32,096 nt of DNA from the NCBI GenBank assembly GCA_031370485.1, contig JANMQK010000322.1, positions 1-32,096 on the forward strand. The letters are read 5' to 3'. Position numbers and translations under genes: made by a program. Under the pieces are notes generated by a model. That model saw only the letters and a list, made by a program, of their open reading frames with translations, made no database searches and was not told the DNA's origin. Positions 17,197-29,900 of this stretch are shown one piece after another (the first letter of the stretch is position 1; every line of letters begins with the position of its first letter). Source of the DNA: JANMQK01 sp031370485 (GTDB lineage: Bacteria; Acidobacteriota; Polarisedimenticolia; Gp22-AA2).

Positions 17197-17490
17197 TCAG
17201 TACTCGATCATCCGCAGAGGCTGCAGGGCGGGATCGATCCCCAGGCCCTCCTTGTTGTGGTAGTACTGCGTCGAGTAGATGACGAGCTTTCCCTGTTTCG
17301 AGACGTAGACACCGGTCCCCGCGCCGAACTTGCCGTATTCGTCCCCCGCGGAGGCGCCGGAGTGCTCGTCGAGGACCTGGTCGGCGATGAGCGTGAGCGT
17401 GGGGATCGGCGCGGCGCGCTCGGCGACCTCAAACACGTGTATCCGGTTCCGCCCGAAAACACCCCACGTGCCGTCCTGGGAGAAGCGCAC
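17197..17490 (-). pseudogene. 3' fragment of an unrecognised gene, cut by R7
   Basis: About 97 codons read FSQDGTWGVFGRNRIHVFEV, then LIADQVLDEHSGASAGDEYG, then KLVIYSTQYYHNKEG and LRMIEY before the stop. The composition and codon use look genuinely coding, and the piece resembles the C-terminus of a secreted or propeller-type protein; I do not recognise the family. Upstream the frame runs directly into repeat R7, without a start codon context or ribosome binding site, so the 5' part of the gene is missing. Confidence 0.5.
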
Positions 17491-17567
17491 AGGAAGTTTA
17501 ACCTGCGCTTCTGGGTCCGGTAAGGTCTAATTGTCAACCTGGGATCTACGGGGCGACCGGGTGGCGG
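17485..17567 (+). repeat. Dispersed R element, copy R7
   Basis: A well-preserved copy: GCGCACAGGAAGTTTAACC, TGCGCTTCTGGGTCCGGTAA and GGGGCGACCGGGTGGCGG. In this copy the 5' stem extends to nine pairs (AGAAGCGCA with TGCGCTTCT) by including upstream bases. It separates two gene fragments on opposite strands. Confidence 0.82.
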
Positions 17568-17641
17568 TTGGCCCGGGCGCCGTGCCCAGGACCTGAAGGA
17601 GAACACCACCAGGATTATGTGGCCAGGGGAAGATCGATGCG

Positions 17642-17857
17642 GCTGACTTCGGCGCCTCGACCAGCAGGTGCGTCGTCAGCAGAACCACCGGAACACCGAT
17701 TCTGGTTTCCGGTTCCTCCCCGGCCACCGGGAACGGTCTGTAGTACCTCGTGCGCGGGACGAACTGCAAGGGCCGGGGAACCTACGACACGGGGCTGCCG
17801 TCCCAGGTGGGAACGCGCGATGGGGAGATAGCCGCCTCGGCCAACAGCTGCCCCTGA
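17642..17857 (+). pseudogene. Decayed C-terminal end of a large exported protein
   Basis: The frame reads ADFGASTSRCVVSRTTGTPI, then LVSGSSPATGNGL, a TAG (17741-17743), YLVRGTNCKGRGTYDTGLPS and QVGTRDGEIAASANSCP before TGA. This pattern (a Cys-containing beta-domain ending near 'RD.EIAAS..CP') is a common carboxy-terminal end of exported proteins in Acidobacteria-like genomes. The in-frame TAG probably replaces an aromatic codon before YLVRG. A further in-frame TGA at 17594 and the adjacent repeat R7 show that the rest of the gene is gone. Family recall is from memory. Confidence 0.5.
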
Positions 17858-17945
17858 TACGGAGGCCGGGGCCCGACTATCGGCCGGGTCCTGGCAGGAT
17901 CCCCAGTGGCATGGGCGCCTTGCAAGTCGTAATTCCGCTCAAGGC

Positions 17946-18539
17946 TTACCTCGAGCGAGCGGTCGATCTCGCGCCGGCTCTCGCGGCGAGGAATGCAATC
18001 GCTCCTCCCGCTCCGCCGGCGAGGTGGACGCCCGGCAGAACACGGATTTCGAAGGGGAGGGTGGACGCGATGAGGCTCTGTCCCGTCGCCACCTCCGCAC
18101 CGGTCTTAGCGAGGAACAGCGCGAGCGAGGCCACGGCGAGCACGCGAACCGGGAAACGCCGCGTCGCGGCAAATGTCTCCATTGCCGCCAGCACGAAGAG
18201 GGCCGAGGCGAGGCCGGAGGCGCCACGGTAGACCAGCACGCCCGACGAGAACCACGCGACACCCAGGCCAGTCATCGCCGCGCCGAGGCCGAGGGCGGTC
18301 ACCGCGGCATACCGCCGTCCGGTCGCCTCGAGAACTCCGCCAAGCCCTAGAAGCATCGTAAGATCCAGGAACGCCATTGGCGCCGTCCAGTGAACCATCT
18401 GTCCCGTCAGGAGCCGCCAAACCTCGCCCTGTTGGACGAGCGCCCGATCGTATTGGAGGAACGCGGCGGCCGGCGGAACCGACGATGCCGCTGCGCAGGC
18501 AAGCGTGATCGAGATTGAGATCCAGGGGAAGCGCTTCAA
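17946..18539 (-). CDS. rrtA: Rhombosortase (rhomboid-family intramembrane protease)
   Basis: The 197-residue protein has about six membrane segments. The rhomboid catalytic Ser lies in YRGASGLASALFV, and the partner His is in PGVHLAGGAGG, matching the small rhombosortase subgroup that cleaves GlyGly-CTERM anchors. The gene directly follows a lipoprotein with such an anchor. The likely start is TTG at 18539, which overlaps the lipoprotein stop as TTGA, so translation is coupled. The enzyme would act in the inner membrane, releasing or re-anchoring its target near the cell surface. The only clear target in this window is that lipoprotein. Confidence 0.82.
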   Translation of the reverse strand: MKRFPWISISITLACAAASSVPPAAAFLQYDRALVQQGEVWRLLTGQMVHWTAPMAFLDLTMLLGLGGVLEATGRRYAAVTALGLGAAMTGLGVAWFSSGVLVYRGASGLASALFVLAAMETFAATRRFPVRVLAVASLALFLAKTGAEVATGQSLIASTLPFEIRVLPGVHLAGGAGGAIAFLAARAGARSTARSR

Positions 18540-19405
18540 GCGGCGCGCCGGCGCCTAACCCCAAGGAGTGCGACCGCGAGAAACGCCGCAGCGAGAGCCT
18601 CGGCCATGCCGATCGCGCCGCCTCCGCCCTCGCTAGCCCCGACTCGCGCGCCGGTCTTGTCGTACACGGCTATCGCGGGCGTGCCCGCGCCGCGGACCGT
18701 CCCCGACTTCGCCTGCTCCTCGAACGTCGCGAGCGCGGTGTTCAGGTTGGCGATGAGGTCCTTCGAGGCTTCGTCAAAACCCTGCTCCGCCAACGTCCGC
18801 CGCGTCCGCTCCACGGTCAGGGGGTTGGACCTGCCCTTGAGCGTGCTCTGCCCCGGAGCGCGGAAGAGCAGGGCGCGCGACTTGATGTCGTAGACGACGG
18901 CGTCCACGAAGGTTTGGAGCTCGTTCTTCTCGCCCTTGATGAAGAGCGGTCCGACGACGGTCAGGTAGGACCATGACGCCCGCGTGGACTCGGTGATCGT
19001 GGTCTGGTCGTACGACACGACCGCCATGAGGTCGACGCCGAGGGAGGCCGCGATTCGATCCAGGTTCTGGAAGGAGCCGCCGGGCTCGAGGTAGGCGGTC
19101 GGAACGACCTCGAGGTGTCCGACCCCCTTGTGCTCGCGGAACGCCGCGGCGACCTGGTTGAGCACCTGCTGCTTCTTTACCTCGGAGATCGGCTCCTGGG
19201 CTGCTTGAGCCGGGGCGAAGCCCAGACCCACGCGGACCGGAAGCCGGAGGGTGACATCGGTGGCCGGGCTGGCCGCCGCGGTGCCGCCCGGGTAAAGGAA
19301 GTCGAGGGCGCTGCTGCGGACACGCGTGGGCCCCGTGTAGGCGCACGCGCCGGCAAGCAAGAGAGCGAGTGAGACGATCGAGGACGAGACGTGCCGATGA
19401 GCCAT
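18536..19405 (-). CDS. Rhombotarget lipoprotein with GlyGly-CTERM anchor
   Basis: A lipoprotein signal peptide (SLALLLAGAC, lipobox LAGA-C) is followed by a globular region (VTLRLPVRVGLGFAPAQ, LVAYD-like strands, and a helix around DEASKDLIANLNTALATFEE). The carboxy-terminus is a typical GlyGly-CTERM signal: GASEGGGGAIG, a hydrophobic helix (MAEALAAAFLAVALLG), then RRRRAA. This matches the rhombosortase-dependent lipoproteins always found beside rhombosortase. It would therefore be lipidated at one end and cleaved at the other. AAGGAGG precedes the ATG. The molecular role of the family is unknown. Confidence 0.85.
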   Translation of the reverse strand: MAHRHVSSSIVSLALLLAGACAYTGPTRVRSSALDFLYPGGTAAASPATDVTLRLPVRVGLGFAPAQAAQEPISEVKKQQVLNQVAAAFREHKGVGHLEVVPTAYLEPGGSFQNLDRIAASLGVDLMAVVSYDQTTITESTRASWSYLTVVGPLFIKGEKNELQTFVDAVVYDIKSRALLFRAPGQSTLKGRSNPLTVERTRRTLAEQGFDEASKDLIANLNTALATFEEQAKSGTVRGAGTPAIAVYDKTGARVGASEGGGGAIGMAEALAAAFLAVALLGVRRRRAA

Positions 19406-19432
19406 GGCTGCCTCCTTGTCGGGATGTTGCCG

Positions 19433-19441
19433 AGCATAGCA
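19433..19441 (-). promoter_or_regulatory. Extended -10 candidate of the rhombotarget-rhombosortase operon
   Basis: On the minus strand TGCTATGCT occupies 19441-19433, 27 nt before the lipoprotein ATG. The position matching a -35 (TGATCG, 17-nt spacer) is weak. Confidence 0.35.
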
Positions 19442-19540
19442 CAGCGCGGTCTCCGCGATCAGCGATCGTGCTCATGAAGGACGTGCTGGGATCGATGGAA
19501 GACCTCGCCGGCGGGACACGTTCCGTGGACGCAGATTCCG

Positions 19541-20740
19541 TCAAGCGAGAGTGAAAAGCCGCACCGGCTCAGAGCGCCCCCGGATCGAAGATTCCCCAAG
19601 CTGCTGGAGCTCGAAGGCGCCGCCGATGCGGCGTGCGGTCTCCCCGGAGAGGAGGATGTCATCCTTGTACTGTCGGGTGAGGTTTTCGAGACGAGCCGCC
19701 AGATTCACGGTATCGCCGATGGCGGTGAACTCGCGCCGATTCTCTGCTCCCATGGTGCCGACGATGGCCATCCCCGAGTGGAGGCCGATGCTCAGGCGAA
19801 GTGGAGGTTTGCCGCCGCCGGCGCGCGTTCTGTTCAGTTCCACCAACGCCGTTTGCATCTCGATTGCGGAGCGCAGCGCCCGCACGGCGTGATCGGGCTG
19901 GCTCAGAGGGGCTCCGAAATAGGCCATGAGTCCGTCCCCGATGAATTTGTCGAGCGTCCCGCCCTGATCGAACAACACCTTCACCGAGAGCGAGTGGATC
20001 TCGTTGAGCAGCGCCATGACTTCGGAAGGCGCCAGGTGCTCGCTCATTGCTGTGAAACCCCGCAGGTCGCTGAAGAGCACGGTCACTTCGCAAAGCTGTG
20101 CTGCGGGCAGGTCCTCGGAAGCCCGCTGGATTTGGTCGGCCACCTGAGGGGAGAAATAGCGGCCGAGGCGCTCTCGCTGCATTTGCTCGCGCGCGAGCGT
20201 CTGAGCCATGGCCAGCCGTCGCCGAATGGCGAATTCGCAGACCAGAAGCGCCAGGGCGATGATCAGGACACCTCCCATCATGCCGATGGGGGTGTCGCGG
20301 GCCCGGAATTGCAGGATCAGCAGCAGCGTCGTCGCGATCAGGCCGGAGACCCCGACCTCGCGCTTTTGCAACATGAACGCGGACAGCATGATCAGGAGCA
20401 CGTAGACGCCGAGCGTGAAGTTCGCTACGGCGCGAGGGGCGGAGCTGGTCGAGAGGTTCGCGAGCTGTATGAGGAAGATCGCCGGCATGTCCACGAGAGG
20501 AACCGCGAGGGAGCTGAGGTTGGCGACGCGCTCCGACCGGCGAGCGGCTAGAAAAAGGACACCGCTGAGGATGCACAAGACCGGCAACGGCCAGGAAAGG
20601 TGGAGAGTTGTCACCCCCTGGATGGCCAGAAACACCACGGCCCCGCCGAAGCGGAGCGCATTCAGATAGCGGGAGTTCCTTCGGCGTTCCTCATGCAGGA
20701 CCCGTTCAAACGCGGCTATGAACGCGCCGGGTTCGGCCAT
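19541..20740 (-). CDS. Membrane class III adenylate cyclase
   Basis: The N-terminal half holds about five or six membrane segments (LRFGGAVVFLAIQGVTTLHL, VLCILSGVLFLAAR, GVYVLLIMLSAFML and others). A linker helix (LAREQMQRERLGRYFSPQVA) leads into a class III nucleotide cyclase domain. Metal-binding Asp residues lie in VTVLFSDLRGFTAM and DKFIGDG. The Lys of DKFIGDG and the Asp of FTAIGDTVNLAARLE are the residues that favour ATP, so the product should be cAMP. The Met at 20740 (MAEPGAFIAAF) is preferred, with GAAAGG upstream; the frame extends 16 codons further to 20788. The gene stands alone beside the R8 boundary. Confidence 0.88.
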   Translation of the reverse strand: MAEPGAFIAAFERVLHEERRRNSRYLNALRFGGAVVFLAIQGVTTLHLSWPLPVLCILSGVLFLAARRSERVANLSSLAVPLVDMPAIFLIQLANLSTSSAPRAVANFTLGVYVLLIMLSAFMLQKREVGVSGLIATTLLLILQFRARDTPIGMMGGVLIIALALLVCEFAIRRRLAMAQTLAREQMQRERLGRYFSPQVADQIQRASEDLPAAQLCEVTVLFSDLRGFTAMSEHLAPSEVMALLNEIHSLSVKVLFDQGGTLDKFIGDGLMAYFGAPLSQPDHAVRALRSAIEMQTALVELNRTRAGGGKPPLRLSIGLHSGMAIVGTMGAENRREFTAIGDTVNLAARLENLTRQYKDDILLSGETARRIGGAFELQQLGESSIRGRSEPVRLFTLA

Positions 20741-20941
20741 CGTCGCGCGACCTTTCGGGTGGCGGCCCGGCACAAGAGCCCCGCACATCGAGCCTGCGAG
20801 GCGACACTAAGATCAATTCTCGGCCGGCCGCAAGAGAATAGGAGAAACAAGCTGTGGCGTGGTGGGGAGAATTGATTTCGGAGGCTTTGTCCCCCCATCG
20901 GCCCCCTCGCTTCACCTTCTCGTCGGGCGATTCTACCCCGG

Positions 20942-21124
20942 ATGCGCGATACGAAGGAGGTTGTGGCGAAGTACCAGTTCTACAAGCTCGTCCTGCCCGG
21001 CAAGACCGTCTACCTGGGTCGGCTGGCCATCGTGTTTCCAGGGGCCATGGTCACGCAGTCGACAAGTCCTCGCGTGAAGGTGAAGGACGGCAAGCAAGCC
21101 TGTGTGGAACGTGCGGAGAGGATC
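20942..21124 (+). pseudogene. Unrecognised gene fragment, cut at its 3' side by R8
   Basis: The stretch reads MRDTKEVVAKYQFYKLVLPG, then KTVYLGRLAIVFPGAMVTQS, then VKVKDGKQACVERAERIV. It looks like real protein and not a chance frame, but I do not recognise the family. The frame has no stop of its own: it runs on through both R8 copies into unrelated sequence. The 5' limit is uncertain; a GAAGGAGG inside the fragment does not fit this start. Confidence 0.4.
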
Positions 21125-21297
21125 GTAAGCGGTTCAAGCCGCATTCCTGATTCCGGTAAGGTCCATCGTGTACCCCTGATCTCTGGTGGCGATCAGGTGG
21201 GTCGTGTGGGTACGAGGCGCACAGGAAGTTCAAGCTGCGTTTCTGGGTCCGGTAAGGTCTATTCTGTAAACCTGTTTTCTAGCAGCGACCGGGTGGG
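21125..21297 (+). repeat. Tandem R elements, R8a and R8b, right-hand boundary
   Basis: R8a (21125-21200) reads GGTTCAAGCCGCATTCCTGA and TTCCGGTAAGGTCCATCGTG, with a 3' hairpin in which CCTGATC pairs with GATCAGG. R8b (21217-21297) is well preserved: GCGCACAGGAAGTTCAAGC, TTCTGGGTCCGGTAAGGTC and CTAGCAGCGACCGGGTGGG. The exporter remnant begins directly after R8b. R8b has the same orientation as R1. Confidence 0.78.
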
Positions 21298-21302
21298 CGT
21301 CC

Positions 21303-21542
21303 CTGACGATCCTGCTCGCCAAGATGGTACAGTTCCCATCCCGGCCCCTCGGTCTTCTCAGCGCGCTGCCGAACGGAGCTCCGGTCGTGATGGTGTACGG
21401 CCTGATGGGGTGGGCGGGCGTTGCGCTGTCGGTGCCGACGGCGATGATCGCGAGCGTGGGGGTCGGCATGACGGTGGGGAGGCGCGTTGCCCGGATGTCA
21501 GGTCTGCTCGCGCGTGTGCTGGAAACGGGGAGGTGACCGTGA
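21303..21542 (+). pseudogene. Decayed second copy of the RND exporter gene
   Basis: 21300-21476 matches 1594-1770 of the exporter gene without gaps at 148 of 177 nt; the protein (LLAKMVQFPSRPLGLLSALP, NGAPVVMVYGLMGWAGVALS, VPTAMIASVGVGMTV) keeps 49 of 59 residues, and most changes are at third positions. It then jumps in frame to the equivalent of 2587-2643 (VARMSGLLARVLETGR against VALMTRMLASVREKGK), a loss of about 0.8 kb. The codon matching Cys near the end is TGA (21534-21536), six bases before the TGA equivalent to the true stop. The 5' part is missing at R8b. The copy evolved as a functional gene before it decayed. Confidence 0.85.
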
Positions 21543-21566
21543 ACTGCCTCGAAGCGCAGGCCGGCC

Positions 21567-25838
<4,272 letters not shown>

Positions 25839-25848
25839 GCCTACCTGC

Positions 25849-26811
25849 GTGGACCCGCTGACCCACACCCTCGTCGGCGTTGGGCTGGGGAACGCTTTTT
25901 TCCGCCGCGCCTACGGCAAGGCGGCCGTGCCGGTCCTTGCCCTCGCGTCGAACCTTCCCGACATCGACGGCGTCGTGATGCTGACGGGGGATTCCGCCTC
26001 CGTCCTGATGCGCCGCACGTTCGGCCACTCGCTGCTGACCGTCCCTCTCGGGTCGCTGGCGCTTGCCTTCGTGCTGCGGCGCTTTCTGCCGCGCCTGAGT
26101 TTCCGGGCGCTCTTCGGGATGACGCTCGTGGGAGCAGGGGTCCATCTTTTCTTCGACCTGATCAACTCGTTCGGGGTGGTCCTTCTCTGGCCGTTCAGCG
26201 CCTGGCGGCCCGAGCTGGCGATCGTCTTCATCATCGATCTCATCCTGACATCCATCCTGGCGGCACCGCTTCTTCTATGGACGGTTCGCCCGCTCCGGTC
26301 CCATCTGGTTGCGATGTCGCGCGCGGCGCTGGCGTGCGTCGCGGCCTATCTTCTTTTCTGCAGCGCGTTCCGCGTCCGGGCGGAGAGGGCGCTGGCCGAC
26401 GCGCAGCCTCCGGGCAAGCCCGCCGAATTCTCCTATGTCTTCCCCGAGCCGCTCGGCCCGCACCGCTGGCGCGGTGTGGTCCGCCATGACGGCGCCTACG
26501 CTCTGTATCTTCTTTACGCCCTGTCCGGCCGTGCCGAGCCCTGCGGCAAGGTGGCGACCGCGATCGACGATCCGCGCGTGCTTCTGGCGATGGCGACCCC
26601 GCTCGGCCGGCGGCTCGGTGATTGCTTCAAGGCCCCGGTCTGGAGCGTGGCGCCGGCCGCGGCGGTTCCAGACTCTCCGGGCGCGCCGGGCGGGGTGGCC
26701 GTGGTGAGCGCCGAGGACCTGAGGTTGCGCTCGCTCGTTCTGGACCGTCCGGGGATTTTCGTCTTCCGTTTCCGGGTGGACGCCGGCGACGGGATCTATC
26801 CGATCCGCTGA
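25849..26811 (+). CDS. DUF457/YdjM-type membrane metal-dependent hydrolase
   Basis: The GTG at 25849 opens with VDPLTHTLVGVGLGNAFF, the typical start of this family, and lies 10 nt after the lhr stop. The conserved polar residues are in DPLTHTLVG, ASNLPDIDGV, RTFGHSLLT and VHLFFDLINSFG. Several membrane segments follow (IVFIIDLILTSILAAPLLLW, AALACVAAYLLFCSAF). Members are predicted metal-dependent hydrolases acting on lipid-like substrates at the inner membrane, but a defined reaction is not known to me. The last ~130 residues form a soluble domain (FSYVFPEPLGPHRWRGVVRH). Confidence 0.82.
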   Translation: MDPLTHTLVGVGLGNAFFRRAYGKAAVPVLALASNLPDIDGVVMLTGDSASVLMRRTFGHSLLTVPLGSLALAFVLRRFLPRLSFRALFGMTLVGAGVHLFFDLINSFGVVLLWPFSAWRPELAIVFIIDLILTSILAAPLLLWTVRPLRSHLVAMSRAALACVAAYLLFCSAFRVRAERALADAQPPGKPAEFSYVFPEPLGPHRWRGVVRHDGAYALYLLYALSGRAEPCGKVATAIDDPRVLLAMATPLGRRLGDCFKAPVWSVAPAAAVPDSPGAPGGVAVVSAEDLRLRSLVLDRPGIFVFRFRVDAGDGIYPIR

Positions 26812-26834
26812 GCGGGCCTGCCCGGCCTGCGCGT

Positions 26835-26842
26835 GCTATCAT
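26835..26842 (+). promoter_or_regulatory. Extended -10 candidate of the TolB/amidohydrolase gene
   Basis: TGCTATCAT at 26834-26842 lies 59 nt before the preferred ATG at 26902. It shares the TGnTA(t/g)nnT form with sites at 4153, 10143 and 19441 (minus strand). Confidence 0.4.
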
Positions 26843-26901
26843 CCGCGTCTTCAAACCAATGCCCGAGGATGTCTCTCGGCCCTTCTGTCGAGGACGCTAC
26901 G

Positions 26902-29900
26902 ATGATCGCCGCGCCTGCCTCCATGCCGCGAGTCCGCGCCGCCATGCGTTTCCGGGCGGCTCTCACGCTCTTCCTGTCCGTCGTCCTGGGGCTCACCCAT
27001 GCGAACGGGGCGAAAGAGCCGAAGCTCGACGTCAACGCCGTCCCCGACAACGCCCGCACGGTCGCGTTCACGACGCACGAAGGGACCTGGATGTCGGTGG
27101 ACGTGGCGCCGGACGGCAGGACGATCCTGTTCGATCTCCTCGGGGACATCTACCGGATGCCGATCGCCGGGGGCAAGGCCGAGCGGATCACCTCGGGCCT
27201 GGCCTACGACTTCGCCCCGCGCTACTCGCCCGATGGCAAAACGATCGTGTTCTGCAGCGACCGCGGCGGCACGATGAACCTCTGGCTCATGAGCGGGGAC
27301 GGCTCGTCCCCGCGCGCGCTGACCGAGGAGAAGGACGCCGTGCTCTCCTCCCCCTCCTGGACCCCGGACGGGCTCTACGTGCTGGCGCGCAAGGAGGAGA
27401 CGTCGAAGGCGGGCATTCCTCCCGTGGAAGTCTGGATGTACCACCGGGACGGCGGAAGCGGCGTCAAGGTCATCGCGAAGGAAAAGATGAACAACTCGGC
27501 GGGCCCGATCGCCAGCCCCGATGGCCGCTACATCTATCTATCGGGGCGGCCAAGGCGGTTCTCCTACCTGCCGCGGATGGACGACGGGCTCTGGCAGCTT
27601 TTCCGGTTTGACCGGCTGACGGGCGAGCAGATTGCGATCACCAGCGGCCCGGGGGGCGGGCTTCGGCCGACACTGTCGCCCGACGGGAAAAAACTGGTCT
27701 ACGCGCGCCGGGATGACGCCGCCACCCTCCTCGTGGTGCGCGACCTTGAGACCGGCGGCGAGCGGGTCCTCGACCGCGGGCTGTCGCGCGACGACGAGGA
27801 GGGGTTTGCCCAGATGGATATCCTGCCGTCGGCGGCCTTCACGCCGGACGGCGCGTCGCTTTTCTACTGGAGCCGCGGGACCATCCACCGGGTTGAGATC
27901 GCCTCGGCGCGCCAGGCGGAGGTGCCGTTCACCGCCGAGGTGTCGCTCGCGCTGAGGCCCCTCCTGAGGACCGAGGTGCCGGTCGGGCGGCCGGAATTCC
28001 GGGCGCGTCTGCTGCGCTGGCCGACCCTCTCGCCCGACGGAAGCCTGCTGTCGTTCGAGGCGCTCGGGAAGATCTGGATCACCGCGATCGAGAGCGGCAA
28101 GGCCGGCGCGCCGCGCCGGTTGACCAACGGCGACGGCAAGGAGTATGCCCCGCAGTTCTCTCCGGACGGCGCCTGGATCGCCTATGTCTCCTGGTCCGAC
28201 AAGGATCTCGGTCATGTCTACAAGGTGCGCGCCTCGCGCCGGGGCGGCGCGGGGCCGGTGCGGCTCACACGTAGAGGTGGGCATTACATCAACCCGGCCT
28301 GGTCGCCCAAGGGGGACCGCATCGCCGTCGTGGCGGGGACCGGGGCCGAGCGGCGTGGCCAGCAGCCGGAGCAGGACGCCTATTACGAGATCCGCTGGCT
28401 GCCGGCGAACGCGGGGTCCGAAGGGACCGATCCGCGCCCCATCGCCGCCGTGACCCAGATCGAGAGCTTGCGGTATCACCCGATCGCCACCTGGAGGCCC
28501 GACGGCGAGCGGATCCTCTTCGAGGAGTTGGCGCCCGAAGGAGGGGGCGGGCCGGACGACCCGAGGAAGGTCGACCTGGTGTCGGTCCGTCTCGACGGCA
28601 CCGACAAGCAGCGCCATCTCCGTTTCCTGCAGGCCGAGAACGCCGTCCCCTCGCCGGACGGCGCCTGGGTGGCCTACGTCAGCCGGGACGATGTCTGGGT
28701 CACCGCGATGCCGCAGGCGGGGGCGGGGCCGGTGGAGATTTCTCCCGAGAAGAGTGTCGTGCCGGTCTACCGGCTGAGCACCGACGGCGGCGGCTACATC
28801 GGCTGGGCGGACTCGGGCAGGACCATTGTCTGGGGCATGGGCGGGACAATCTACCGGCAGCGGCTGGACGTCGTCCGCGAAGCGGCGATCAAGAAGGCGC
28901 AGGAAGCGAAGACGAAGGAGGCCGCTGCCGCGGCGGCGGGCGGGTCGGGCGGCGAGTCGGCCGGCCAGTCGGAGTCAAAGGACGACGAGGCGATGCCGAA
29001 GCCCGAAGCGATCCCGGTCGTCCTCGAGGCGAAAGCGCCGGCCCCCTCAGGCTCGGTGATACTGAAAAACGTCCGCGCCATCACGATGAAGGGGGACCAG
29101 GTCCTCGAGCGGGCGGACATCGTGGTCACCGGGAACCGGATAGCCGCCATCGGCCCCTCCGGCAGCGTTGACGCGCCGGCCGGCGCCGCGGCGTTCGACA
29201 TGGGGGGAAAGACGGTCATCCCCGGGCTCGTGGACGTGCACGCCCACCTGCACTACTCGGCCTTCGAGATCTTCCCCGAGAAGAAATGGGAGTACATCGT
29301 CAACCTGGCGTACGGCGTCACGACGGTCCACGACCCGTCGGCCCACAGTGTCGACGTGTTCGCCGAGGCCGAGCAGGTCGAGGCGGGGGAGATGATCGGC
29401 CCCCGCATCTATAGCAGCGGCGACGTCCTGTACGGCGGCCAGCAGGCCGCCCAGTTCGCGAGGGTGGACAGCTTCGAAGACGCGCTGCACGCGGTGCGGC
29501 GGATGAAGGCCTACGGCGCGCACTGGCTCAAGGTCTACCAGCAGCCGCGGCGCGAGCAGCGGATCTGGTTCCTGCAGGCGGCCCGCCAGGAGGGGGTCGG
29601 GGCGACGATGGAGGGGGCAGGAGAGCTGCATACCGACCTCACCAACTTCATCGACGGCTTCACCGGGATGGAGCATTCGCTTCCCGTGGCGATCTACGAC
29701 GACGTGGTGACCCTCGCGGCGCGCTCGGGGACCGCCTACACGCCGACCCTCATCGTTTCGTACGGCGGCCCGGCGGCCGAGGTCTACTGGTACCAGCACG
29801 CGAACCCGCACGACGATCCGAAGCTGCGGCGCTTCACTCCGCACTCCGCGCTCGACACGTACGGCCGCCGCCGCCCCTGGTACCCGGAGGACGATTTCCA

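Noticed and set aside
17527..17769. 80-codon minus-strand frame after R7
   Set aside because: It lies opposite the decayed exported-protein tail, part of it is R7 sequence, and no start context supports it.
2732..21297. CRISPR-like repeat series
   Set aside because: The copies are kilobases apart, occur on both strands, vary in sequence and have genes between them; no cas genes are present.
27538..28617. 359-codon minus-strand frame inside the TolB/amidohydrolase gene
   Set aside because: Antisense shadow of the propeller repeats; no domain or ribosome binding site.
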